Of a stretch of DNA of 12,879 nucleotides, positions 6,301 through 9,664 are shown one piece after another. Position 1 is the stretch's first letter. Every line of letters begins with the position of its first letter. Source of the DNA: Baffinella frigidus (Eukaryota; Cryptophyceae; Cryptomonadales; Baffinellaceae); the NCBI GenBank assembly GCA_026770585.1, contig MU646817.1:88614-101492 (forward strand), given 5' to 3'. The notes beneath the pieces are model-generated. The model worked only from the letters and a program-made list of their open reading frames with translations. It was not told the DNA's origin and ran no database searches. The position numbers and the translations under genes are program-made.

Positions 6301-8188
6301 TCGTTGACTCAAGAATTCAAGGGGTTTCCCTTGAAAGATGTCAAAGGTGGATGTTTCGAGCCCTCTGGCGTGGCCAAATAAACGCACGTTTTCTCCAGGT
6401 GGAGGATGTGTACGAGCTGGTGGACGAGACCGGCGCCATTTGCAACCATCGAGTTTTCGTAGGGGACGAGGTACCTTCCCTACCCATCATTTTGTACTAC
6501 AAAGTTTTCCGGGTACACATATTTGTACTGGCGTGTCCTGGTATAAATATATTATATGGGGACAAGACCGGCGTCATTTGCAACCAACGAGTGTCCGTTG
6601 GGGACGAGGTCGCATCCTGATTTGTACCACGAAACTGTTCTGGTACAAAAAAAATGAACTGGCGTGTCCTGAAATAAAACACACATTTACCGGCGCCATT
6701 TCCAAGCAACGAGTGTCTGTTGGGGACGAGGTACCTTGCCTCAACCAGAAACCACAAACAACAAACTATCAAGCATCAACACCTTGCCCCAACCCCTACA
6801 CCCTACACCCTAAACCCTAAACCGTAAACCCCAGCTCCTACACCCTGAATTCTGAACCCTAAACCCAACCCAAACCAACCCATAAACCCCAAACCATAAT
6901 CCCTGAACCCCAAACACTAAAAAATAAAAAATAAAAACGAAACATTCAACACTAAACCCTAAACACTAAAAAATAAACACTAAACACTAAACACTAAACA
7001 CTAAACACTAAACACTAAACACCAACCCGAAACCAGGTAGCGACAGTAGACGGGTTCCGGATCGCAAACCACATAAACCATAAACCTTACATCCCAACCC
7101 CAACCCCAACCCCAACCCCAACCCCAACCCCAACCCCAACCCCAACCCCTAAACACTGAACACTGAACACTAACCCGAAACCAGGTGGCGGCGGTAGACG
7201 GGTTCCGGATCGCAAACCACGAACCCGAAGAAGTCTTCCCGCTCCTCATGGGGCCTCCAGGTTTCTGTGTCCGCTCAAAAGTTGACGGATCTGTACCGCG
7301 CACCCAACATGTCAACTTGAGAATAGTCGGCCAACGCGAGTGAGGCGGTGGACGGGTTCCGGATCGCCAAGCACGAACCCGAAGAAGTCTTCCCGCTCCT
7401 CATGGGCCCTCCAGGTATACCCTAAACCTTAGTCCCTAAACCCTAAACCCTCACCCCTGAACCCTGAACCCTAAACCCTAAACCCTGAACCCTAAACCCC
7501 AAACCCCAGACCCTAATTCCTACACCCTCAACCCTGAACCCAAAACCCCAAACCCCAAACCCCAAACCCCAAACCCCAAACCCCAAACCCCAAACCCAAA
7601 ACCCCAAACCCCAAACCCCAAACCCTAAAAAAAATCTTAAACCCTATCAGTAAACACGAAACACGAAACATTAAACACTAAACACTAAACACTAAATCCT
7701 GATAAGGTTCAAACCCTGAATCCTGTACCCTAAGCTGTAAACCCTTCACCGTAAACCCTACACCCTAAACCCAAACCCCAAACCCGAACGCAGGTACGCT
7801 GGTAGAGGTGGTCTTCCGTCGAGAGAACGGCGGTGGAGAGTACAGTGTGATCATCCAGAGCCACATTGCAATCGACCCCGCCCACCGCCACGACGAGGTT
7901 CCTCCCACCTCTAGCCCCTCAAACCTAACCCCTGAACCTTGAAACCCTGAAACCCTGAACCCTAAACACTAAACACCAAACACTAAACACTGAACAATGC
8001 CAGGAGGAGGACGAGGACGAGGACGAGACACCGTCCCTACCCGCTACCCCCTAAACCCTAAACCATCAACCTTGAACCCGACACCCTCAGCAATGTACCC
8101 TAAACCCTAAACCCTAAACCCAAAGCGTCCCGCACAGGAGGAAGACGAGGAGGACGAGGAGGAGGACGAGGCAGGCACGCTGATTTGA
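121..8188 (+). CDS. Multi-exon coiled-coil protein with C-terminal PDZ domain and acidic tail (5' partial)
   Basis: This is the overall gene span; the exons are listed separately. The rebuilt protein starts with a long charged region rich in Glu, Arg, Leu, Ala and Gln with coiled-coil character. It continues into a PDZ domain: GVLGISV as the carboxylate-binding strand, VGDEVAAVDG as the betaD-type motif, EPEEVFPLLMGPPG as helix alphaB and its turn, and LVEVVFRRENG as the last strand. It ends in a Glu/Asp tail. Splice phases are compatible across all main exons: mostly phase 0, with matched 2+1 joins at 764/1681 and 3869/4198 and a 1+2 join at 7260/7794. PDZ domains generally bind C-terminal peptides and scaffold complexes; the partner here is unknown. 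I do not recognise the whole protein. No start codon is visible, so the 5' end is outside the window. Exon boundaries are inferred without transcripts. Confidence 0.75.
170..271 (+). repeat. 51-bp tandem duplication inside exon 1
   Basis: Two adjacent 51-bp units (170-220 and 221-271) both start AAAACACACCG and share CGCGTCATCACG. They differ at few positions. The unit is 17 codons, so the reading frame is kept. Confidence 0.85.
391..681 (+). repeat. Intron made of CCCTAAA telomere-like repeats
   Basis: Almost the whole interval is CCCTAAA with variants (CCCTACA, TCCTAAA, CCCCAAA), C-rich on the sense strand. It ends in CCCTAAACCAG, the acceptor of the next exon. The repeats lie between coding exons of one gene, so this is not a chromosome end. 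Confidence 0.85.
682..764 (+). CDS. Exon 2, coiled coil
   Basis: Bounded by AAACCAG| and CACGCCAG|GTGC, this 83-nt exon encodes VLSLEKSVDSLTT followed by FLEETLQENETLHA. It is leucine/glutamate-rich and coiled-coil-like. It ends with two bases of a split Arg codon, completed by the first G of the exon at 1681. Confidence 0.7.
757..1160 (+). repeat. G-rich intron with about eight degenerate copies of the exon 2 donor junction
   Basis: After the donor the repeat strand flips: TTTAGGG-like units lie on the plus strand, opposite to most introns of this gene. Among them the junction CACGCCAGGTGC recurs in altered form near 811, 855, 874, 918, 961, 1004, 1034 and 1130 (for example TTCACGCCAGGTACG, TTCACGCGAGGTGCG). 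Several keep AG|GT and could act as decoy or alternative donors. Confidence 0.75.
1170..1338 (+). repeat. 37-bp tandem array in intron 2
   Basis: Units begin CCTCTTAAGTTGTTATCA and continue to a related half-unit GTCTCAAGTTGTTTAT. Unit starts fall near 1190, 1227, 1264 and 1317. Each unit looks like two diverged ~18-bp halves. No coding potential. Confidence 0.8.
1339..1680 (+). repeat. Remaining intron 2: CCCTAAC/CCCGAAC repeats, no exon accepted
   Basis: C-rich heptamers (ACCCCTAACC, CCGAACC) surround a large hairpin at 1422-1523 and a short unique patch (1524-1575) with CCCCACATGGCTG, which also occurs in the hairpin loop region. The end, CCCCTCTGGAACAG, is the acceptor for the next exon. 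Confidence 0.6.
1422..1523. repeat. Perfect 39-bp inverted repeat with 24-nt loop
   Basis: Arm 1422-1460 (begins ACCCCCAATCGCTAAC) is exactly the reverse complement of 1485-1523 (ends GTTAGCGATTGGGGGT). The 24-nt loop is 1461-1484. The arms contain CCCCAAA heptamers, so C-rich and G-rich telomere-like strands would pair in one transcript. Confidence 0.95.
1681..1777 (+). CDS. Exon 3, polyglycine plus coiled coil
   Basis: The first base completes the Arg codon left by exon 2. The frame then reads LLELSRPTEDQ, seven Gly, and EELAEMLETLEDLK, ending in phase 0 at AAG|GTCCCC. The Gly run contains 13 consecutive G (1724-1736), yet the frame before and after is the same. The C-terminal 13 residues are repeated by the next exon copy. 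Confidence 0.7.
1895..1933 (+). CDS. Exon 3b, exact 39-nt copy of the end of exon 3
   Basis: From GAGTTGGCGG to CTCAAG this segment is identical to 1739-1777, and it carries the same donor, GTCCCCGCC. GGAAG| is a possible acceptor in phase 0, giving a 13-codon cassette ELAEMLETLEDLK. The duplication continues into the intron (CTAGCAAATA). Whether it is spliced in is unknown. Confidence 0.5.
1965..2121 (+). repeat. 22-bp and 31-bp tandem repeats in intron
   Basis: Units GTACCAGGAATGGGATATGT, followed by T's, start at 1984, 2006 and 2028, with partial units on either side. Next are two copies of GGGTGGATATATACAGGTTA continuing TTTTGCAAC or TCTTGCAAC, 31 bp apart. A related GTACCAGG block occurs at 1831 in the preceding intron. 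Confidence 0.8.
2196..2270 (+). CDS. Exon 5, coiled-coil cassette, first copy
   Basis: After acceptor CTCAACCAG| the 75-nt exon reads AEKENLALERDMAVD then SLTAVTHQLE, 25 codons in phase 0, ending GAG|GTATTG. It is repeated almost exactly 217 bp downstream. Confidence 0.75.
2293..2400 (+). mobile_element. TIR element family 1, copy in intron between duplicated exons 5 and 6
   Basis: It begins CCACACAGCGGGCTACGAAG, matching the left end of the copy at 10032 and the reverse complement of the right end at 3523. It shares TGCCCGAGTTTCCGTTACCT with the 3408 element in inverted orientation. It has internal hairpins (TCGGGCAC/GTGCCCGA, CCGTAGG/CCTACGG). The right terminus is not clear, so this is probably a degraded copy. 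No coding capacity, hence non-autonomous. Confidence 0.65.
2413..2487 (+). CDS. Exon 6, coiled-coil cassette, second copy of exon 5
   Basis: A 75-nt near-identical copy of 2196-2270, with the same acceptor context (GAACCAG|) and a good donor, GCG|GTAAGC. It encodes the same 25 residues except that the last is Ala instead of Glu. Phase 0 on both sides allows both copies to be included or either one alone. Confidence 0.75.
2704..2787 (+). CDS. Exon 7, Gln-rich coiled coil
   Basis: Bounded by CCCTCATCAG| and CAACAACAG|GTTTTC, 84 nt, phase 0. It encodes AVREELEAMPAGQRST followed by AAQQELASAQQQ. The 3' 39 nt (2749-2787) recur in several copies downstream. Confidence 0.75.
2860..2899 (+). pseudogene. 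Decayed copy of exon 7 end, donor lost
   Basis: The segment translates as TAAHQELATAHHQ, clearly related to TAAQQELASAQQQ. Its end reads CATCAG|AATTTT in place of CAG|GT, and no AG acceptor precedes it. It lies among CCCGAAA repeats. Confidence 0.65.
2995..3033 (+). CDS. Exon 7b, identical 39-nt copy of exon 7 end
   Basis: Identical to 2749-2787, with donor CAG|GTCCTC. The internal GCGCAG| at 3001-3006 would be an in-phase acceptor, giving a 27-nt microexon QELASAQQQ (3007-3033). Upstream acceptors give other frames, so the exact exon is uncertain. Confidence 0.45.
3034..3213 (+). repeat. Intron with duplicated AGATCATAT block in CCCTAAA repeats
   Basis: AGATCATATACCCTAAACCC near 3077 is repeated as AGATCATATGCCCTAAACCC near 3143. 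TCCCCTAGATCA also recurs at 3391 in the intron after exon 8. The rest is CCCTAAA/CCCTTAA repeat. Confidence 0.7.
3214..3252 (+). CDS. Exon 7c, 39-nt copy with in-frame TAG that may serve as acceptor
   Basis: Read through, this copy is IAA-stop-QDLATAQQQ, so at full length it is broken. The TAG itself supplies an AG acceptor at 3224-3225, leaving a phase-0 27-nt microexon (3226-3252, QDLATAQQQ) with donor CAG|GTCCCT. It is either a cassette microexon or a dead copy. Confidence 0.4.
3328..3354 (+). CDS. Exon 8, 27-nt coiled-coil microexon
   Basis: Acceptor CTCAACAACAG| is itself derived from the QQQ exon end (a TAA closes the frame upstream). The exon reads LDALERELG and ends GGG|GTCTCC in phase 0. 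It is related to the start of the next exon (SDVLARELG). Confidence 0.5.
3408..3523. mobile_element. TIR element family 1, 116-bp copy in intron between exons 8 and 9
   Basis: Left end CCACAAAGCGG is the exact inverse of right end CCGCTTTGTGG; the next ~17 bp match imperfectly. The interior shares GGTAACGGAAACTCGGGCA, inverted, with the 2293 copy. No ORF, so it is a MITE-like non-autonomous element. A target duplication is not evident. Confidence 0.75.
3556..3606 (+). CDS. Exon 9, coiled coil
   Basis: After ACCAACAACAG| the frame reads SDVLARELGGARRDLTA. The donor is uncertain. GCG|GTTCAG gives 51 nt in phase 0. The frame stays open to AVQRER beyond it, but no GT follows before the repeats, although the homologous part of exon 10 (AVQRERD) is coding. 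It may be a copy of exon 10 that lost its original donor. Confidence 0.5.
3669..3716 (+). pseudogene. Decayed copy of exon 10 start
   Basis: After acceptor ACAAG| it reads VEHAEHQKDALQRDLA, a close match to VEHAERQKEALQRELE of exon 10, but no GT donor follows before the repeats. It is an incomplete tandem copy. Confidence 0.6.
3763..3869 (+). CDS. Exon 10, charged coiled coil
   Basis: Acceptor CCTAACCCAG|, donor GGGATAG|GTTGAT. It encodes VEHAERQKEALQRELE, then NARQNFAAVQRER and DVAKRD. 107 nt leave two bases (AG) of a split Arg codon. Both the microexon at 3953 and the exon at 4198 supply the missing G. Confidence 0.7.
3953..3973 (+). CDS. 21-nt in-phase microexon, copy of exon 10 end
   Basis: CCTAGAG|GGATTCCGCCACGCGGGATAG|GTCGG is a copy of the last codons of exon 10. 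It is exactly 21 nt, begins with the base that completes the split codon and ends in the same phase. Inclusion would add seven residues without a frame change. Confidence 0.4.
   Translation, partial: GFRHAG
4018..4036 (+). pseudogene. Third copy of exon 10 end, phase broken
   Basis: ATGCCGCCTCGCGGGATAG|GTAAATC keeps an excellent donor. The available acceptor (AATCAG|) gives a 19-nt unit that breaks the frame and reaches a stop. Confidence 0.55.
4037..4197 (+). repeat. CCCTAAA/CCCCAAA intron before exon 11
   Basis: Nearly pure degenerate heptamers, C-rich on the sense strand, ending CCCTAAAG| at the acceptor. Confidence 0.8.
4198..4309 (+). CDS. Exon 11, charged coiled coil
   Basis: Its first G completes the Arg codon. 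The frame reads DAAKRDGEDARRGLVDGE, then GARRSLVEAERLLLESHRE, ending GAG|GTCCTA in phase 0. The last 57 nt (from 4253) are the first of three tandem 19-residue units. Confidence 0.7.
4422..4478 (+). CDS. Exon 12, second 19-residue unit
   Basis: After TTAGAG| it reads GARRRLVEAERLLKDLQRE, then GAG|GTCTGA. 57 nt, phase 0. Confidence 0.7.
4623..4679 (+). CDS. Exon 13, third 19-residue unit
   Basis: After GCTAGAG| it reads EARRSLAEAEGLLHESHRE, then GAG|GTCTAG. 57 nt, phase 0. All three units are spliceable in any combination without a frameshift. Confidence 0.7.
4958..5047 (+). CDS. Exon 14, coiled coil
   Basis: Acceptor CTCGAGCAG|, donor CAGCAG|GTGCCC. It encodes LAGERAQRRDAGVDDLLE then AGKRREALLKQQ, 30 codons in phase 0. 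It is the last coiled-coil exon before the PDZ domain. Confidence 0.7.
5048..5391 (+). other. Intron of unique sequence, no heptamers
   Basis: A 344-nt intron between the coiled coil and the PDZ domain. Only short repeats are seen (ACCGTTGCATGCCA-like twice near 5117 and 5148; CCTGGCAT/ATGCCAGG inverted). It ends in a T-rich stretch and CTCGCGTGCGCAG|. Confidence 0.6.
5392..5466 (+). CDS. Exon 15, start of PDZ domain (carboxylate-binding loop)
   Basis: The 75-nt exon reads IAALSEHVHQR then GVLGISVNPGPPYT, ending ACG|GTATCA in phase 0. GVLGISV fits the PDZ loop and betaB strand (GLGF type) that binds the ligand C-terminus. Three further copies of its last 45 nt follow. Confidence 0.75.
5524..5568 (+). 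CDS. Exon 15b, alternative PDZ loop exon (NYGPP variant)
   Basis: AACCAGAAG| and ACG|GTATCA flank RGVLGISVNYGPPYT. Same length and phase as the last 45 nt of exon 15, with Pro to Tyr after Asn. Intact, so it could replace or follow the first copy. Confidence 0.55.
5635..5674 (+). pseudogene. Exon 15c, partly decayed PDZ loop copy
   Basis: GCACAG|CGTCCTGGGGATGTCAG encodes VLGMSVNPRPPYT and keeps donor ACG|GTTTCG. It lacks the codons for the leading Arg-Gly, so the phase from its AG differs from the other copies. Confidence 0.5.
5749..5792 (+). pseudogene. Exon 15d, decayed PDZ loop copy
   Basis: It reads RGVLGISFNYGPPY, then TATCG|GTATCA with two bases missing. A stray ACCGCCCTATACG|GTTTTG follows at about 5804-5821. 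No AG acceptor sits immediately upstream. Confidence 0.55.
5997..6086 (+). repeat. Two ~45-bp direct repeats in the intron
   Basis: GTTCACATTCTCGTTTTTTA at 5997 and GTTCACATCCTCGTTTTTAA at 6040 each run on to ACCCATA and CTCT.TTTGAAAC. Nothing coding is accepted in the surrounding 5793-6398, which is AT-richer unique sequence ending TTTTCTCCAG|. Confidence 0.7.
6399..6470 (+). CDS. Exon 16, PDZ domain middle (VGDE)
   Basis: It reads VEDVYELVDETGAI then CNHRVFVGDE, 24 codons in phase 0, donor GAG|GTACCT. VGDE followed by VAAVDG from the next exon is the canonical PDZ VGDxIxxVNG region. Its 3' 42 nt recur twice downstream. Confidence 0.75.
6567..6608 (+). CDS. Exon 16b, second VGDE copy
   Basis: GGGACAAG| and GAG|GTCGCA flank TGVICNQRVSVGDE, 42 nt in phase 0. 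It lacks the VEDVYELVDE part, so used alone it would shorten the domain. Confidence 0.45.
6689..6730 (+). pseudogene. Exon 16c, third VGDE copy without acceptor
   Basis: It reads TGAISKQRVSVGDE with donor GAG|GTACCT, but the sequence before it (CACATTTACC) has no AG. A hairpin, TTTGTACCA at 6621-6629 with TGGTACAAA at 6641-6649, lies between copies b and c. Confidence 0.5.
6771..7036 (+). repeat. Intron of CCCTACA, CCCTAAA and CACTAAA heptamers
   Basis: Telomere-like units grade into AAAATAAA patches and then an almost perfect CACTAAA run (about 6966-7020). It ends ACCCGAAACCAG|, the acceptor motif seen again at 7184. Confidence 0.8.
7037..7072 (+). pseudogene. Exon 17a, truncated PDZ exon copy
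   Basis: GTAGCGACAGTAGACGGG.. encodes VATVDGFRIANH, nearly the first half of exon 17, then passes into ATAAACC repeat without a donor. Confidence 0.6.
7094..7148 (+). repeat. CCCCAA hexamer run
   Basis: About nine uninterrupted CCCCAA units, a six-base period unlike the seven-base repeats around it. Confidence 0.9.
7185..7260 (+). CDS. Exon 17b, PDZ domain (VDG and helix alphaB)
   Basis: It reads VAAVDGFRIANHEPEE then VFPLLMGPPG; the donor CCTCCAG|GTTTCT splits the last Gly codon (phase 1). This follows VGDE to complete the PDZ motif. The EPEEVF helix and LLMGPPG turn match the PDZ alphaB/betaF region. Confidence 0.75.
7277..7328 (+). mobile_element. TIR element family 2, copy between exons 17b and 17c
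   Basis: AAAAGTTGACGGATCTGTACC to ATGTCAACTTGAGAATAGTC has inverted ends (AAGTTGAC/GTCAACTT). The same ~52-bp element occurs at 12200, 12289 and 12580. It makes up most of the 84-nt intron-like spacer 7261-7344. Confidence 0.65.
7345..7414 (+). CDS. Exon 17c, alternative copy of exon 17
   Basis: GAGTGAG|GCGGTGGACGGG encodes AVDGFRIAKHEPEEV then FPLLMGPPG, with donor CTCCAG|GTATAC in the same phase 1. It is two codons shorter than 17b and has Lys for Asn. Only one of 17b and 17c can be used: 17b to 17c is out of phase, so they behave as mutually exclusive exons. Confidence 0.6.
7415..7793 (+). repeat. CCCTAAA/CCCCAAA intron
   Basis: A 379-nt intron made largely of heptamers, with a pure CCCCAAA run near 7550-7625 and CACTAAA units near 7670-7695. 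It ends CCCGAACGCAG|. Confidence 0.8.
7794..7897 (+). CDS. Exon 18, last PDZ strand and linker
   Basis: GT plus the G from exon 17 makes Gly. The frame then reads TLVEVVFRRENGGGEYS, then VIIQSHIAIDPAHRHDE, ending GAG|GTTCCT in phase 0. GPPGTLVEVVFRR is the typical PDZ end (GPPGT followed by an alternating strand and basic residues). Confidence 0.75.
8004..8054 (+). CDS. Terminal exon 19a, acidic tail ending PSLPATP
   Basis: AATGCCAG| opens EEDEDEDETPSLPATP and a TAA supplied by the first CCCTAAA repeat. 51 nt including the stop, phase 0 from exon 18. Confidence 0.55.
   Translation, partial: EEDEDEDETPSLPATP
8138..8188 (+). CDS. Terminal exon 19b, acidic tail ending AGTLI
   Basis: CCCGCACAG| opens EEDEEDEEEDEAGTLI and TGA. 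It is also 51 nt and phase 0, so it is an alternative last exon. The end TLI fits a class I PDZ ligand (Ser/Thr-x-hydrophobic at the C-terminus). A 21-nt direct repeat (GCTGATTTGACCATCAA at 8179 and 8200) spans the stop codon. Confidence 0.55.
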   Translation, partial: EEDEEDEEEDEAGTLI

Positions 8189-8258
8189 CCATCAAGATCG
8201 CTGATTTGACCATCAAAATAGGTCCCCCGTGGGGGAGCGTGATGCACCTGCTGGTATC

Positions 8259-8279
8259 AATAAAGGTCTCTCTCTGTAA
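8259..8279 (+). promoter_or_regulatory. Candidate polyadenylation signals
   Basis: AATAAA at 8259-8264 and TGTAA (the green-algal type signal) at 8275-8279 follow the last stop by 70-90 nt. Their position fits a 3' UTR. Such short motifs also arise by chance. Confidence 0.35.
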
Positions 8280-8388
8280 GGAACGTGGAGGGAACGTGAC
8301 CACTTCCCCTGAAAATGCCGGCATGTACAATTTGTCGGGTTTCAAGATGGGACTTGGTCCGAGGTGGCCGAAGAACCTTCTGCGGGAC

Positions 8389-8485
8389 TATCCCTTCTTG
8401 AGTGGCGAAGCGGTCAAAATTGACCGCGTGTAGGTCTTAGGGGCCTACCGTAGGGCGTATGAGCCTACTCGCCACTTCAGGGATA
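8389..8485 (-). mobile_element. TA-flanked MITE, copy A
   Basis: TATCCCTTCTTGAGTGGCGA to TCGCCACTTCAGGGATA are inverted ends flanked by TA. The interior has the palindrome GCGGTCAAAATTGACCGC and CCTACCGTAGGG. It lies in opposite orientation to copy B. It has no ORF. TA flanks suggest a Tc1/mariner-type mechanism (inference). Confidence 0.8.
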
Positions 8486-8635
8486 AGAACACGGGTGCTC
8501 CGACATCGGTCGGTGTCGGTTTTCTTAAATAAGTACCAGAGGATAGATAAAACGCAAGATTTAGTCAACCCTCTGATACTAAATTAGGAAAACGGGGGCC
8601 CCAAATCCGGTATGTGTTCTTAAGTTCTGGTTTCG
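8483..8635. repeat. Spacer between MITE copies A and B with nested inverted repeats
   Basis: TAAGAACAC near 8483 is inverted as GTGTTCTTA near 8614, and AGTACCAGAGG near 8531 as CCTCTGATACT near 8570. With copies A and B in opposite orientation, 8389-8740 behaves as one large foldback. Confidence 0.6.
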
Positions 8636-8740
8636 TATCCCTCAAGTGGCGAGTAGGCCCATACGTCCTACCGTAGGGCCCTAGGACCTGCGTAGGACCT
8701 CTTGGCGGTCAATTTTGACCGCCTCGCCACTTGAGGGATA
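8636..8740 (+). mobile_element. TA-flanked MITE, copy B
   Basis: TA-TCCCTCAAGTGGCGAG to CTCGCCACTTGAGGGA-TA is a perfect 16-bp TIR pair. The interior has CCTACCGTAGGGCCCTAGG and GCGGTCAATTTTGACCGC. Confidence 0.85.
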
Positions 8741-8917
8741 GCCCAGATACCCCTGTATGCTCCTGGGGCTAGCCCTACAGGAGGACCTACATGTAAGGCG
8801 GTGTGTGCCCTTAATTTTGAGCAACCCCTCCATTTGGAACGAGCGAGAGAACGAGAGAGAATCGTTTACTGAAACCAACATGCCATCACTACATAACCCC
8901 CCACGGGGGGTGTTACA
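8741..8917. other. Unassigned intergenic sequence
   Basis: No convincing exon. It contains CCCCCCACGGGGGG at about 8897-8910, repeated at about 9142-9155, just outside the palindrome that follows. Confidence 0.4.
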
Positions 8918-9139
8918 GGGGTACCTCGCTCATAAGAAACTGCGCCCCTCCAGGACCCTACAGTGCGCCTATGATAGCCCTTAAGTGCCCAGTAGGCTCA
9001 TACGCCTTACCGTAGGGCCCTAGGACCTACCTAGGACCTCTTGGCCTGCAAATTTGCAGGCCTGGGCACTTAAGGGATGCCTAGGGCCATATGGTGGTCC
9101 TATGGGGGGGGGCTGTTTCTTCTGAGCGAGGTACCTCTG
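8918..9139. mobile_element. Palindromic element, copy 1, interrupted by a MITE
   Basis: Left arm GGGGTACCTCGCTCATAAGA and right arm TTCTTCTGAGCGAGGTACC match the arms of the copies at 9286 and 9554. The centre is split: CGCCTATG, then MITE copy C, then ATGCCTAGGG. The other copies have an uninterrupted CCTATGCCTAG. Confidence 0.8.
8975..9079 (+). mobile_element. TA-flanked MITE, copy C, nested in the palindrome
   Basis: GCCCTTAAGTGCCCAG to CTGGGCACTTAAGGG are inverted ends, with the interior CCGTAGGGCCCTAGGACCTA shared with copy B. The inner palindrome is now CCTGCAAATTTGCAGG instead of GCGGTCAATTTTGACCGC: different sequence, same foldback. ATG borders both sides, possibly a target duplication. 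Confidence 0.8.
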
Positions 9140-9178
9140 AAACCCCCCACGGGGGGTGCTGCACCCCATCTGACAATA

Positions 9179-9224
9179 CACAGTCCCGTGTAAAGTCACT
9201 CCAGCTATCCTACACGGGACTGTG
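9179..9224. repeat. Perfect 14-bp inverted repeat, 18-nt loop
   Basis: CACAGTCCCGTGTA (9179-9192) pairs exactly with TACACGGGACTGTG (9211-9224). It stands alone, without a T-run, and has no assigned role. Confidence 0.85.
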
Positions 9225-9285
9225 CCCCGAGACGAACCCCCAGACTCATAGCCTGCGACTCTGCGGTAATCCCCCAGGGCCTACA

Positions 9286-9395
9286 GGGGTACCTCGCTCA
9301 TAAGAAACCGCGCCCCCATAGGACCATACAGTAGGCCTATGCCTAGGGTCCTGTGGTGGTCCTGGGGGGGTGGGCGTTTCCGTGAGGAGGTCCCC
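9286..9395. mobile_element. Palindromic element, copy 2, uninterrupted
   Basis: GGGGTACCTCGCTCATAAGA to GTTTCCGTGAGGAGGTCCCC fold over the centre GTAGGCCTATGCCTAGGG. Arms are imperfect but nearly full length. Confidence 0.75.
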
Positions 9396-9557
9396 GAGTT
9401 CCTTTTCACCCGGACATCCGGGCAAAGGTCGGTTGGAATCCCAGTGCATTGGCGAACCAGGTTCTAGCACAAATCGTTTGGGTGCACTGTATCCGCGAAG
9501 CGCTCGATGCCAGCTCAGTGGCTCGTGGAGGCATCCAGGCCCTCAACTCTACAGGGG
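9390..9557 (+). CDS. Candidate exon between palindromes 2 and 3, unknown protein
   Basis: One frame is open and looks protein-like: PRVPFHPDIRAKVGWNPSA, then LANQVLAQIVWVHCI, then REALDASSVARGGIQALN, with an amphipathic helical centre. It lies between the AG that ends palindrome 2 (GAGGAG|GTCCCC) and the GT at the start of palindrome 3 (CAGGG|GTACCT). I do not recognise the family. In GC-rich DNA an open frame of this length is weak evidence. Confidence 0.25.
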
Positions 9558-9664
9558 TACCTCGCTCATAAGCAACCAACCCCCCCTAGGACCCTGCAGT
9601 AGGCCTATGCCTAGTGCCCTGCGGTCCTAGGGGGGGGGGCGGTATCTCATGAGCGAGGTGCGGA
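9554..9664. mobile_element. Palindromic element, copy 3
   Basis: GGGGTACCTCGCTCATAAGC to CTCATGAGCGAGGTGCGG, centre GTAGGCCTATGCCTAGTGCC. Same family as copies 1 and 2; the right end diverges after GAG|GT. Confidence 0.75.

Noticed and set aside
7001-7315. Minus-strand open frame with a GWGWGW tract
   Set aside because: It is the CCCCAA run read backwards and overlaps clear plus-strand PDZ exons.
8185-8433. 82-residue plus-strand open frame after the PDZ gene
   Set aside because: It overlaps the proposed stop, 3' UTR signals and MITE copy A, and it has no recognisable domain.
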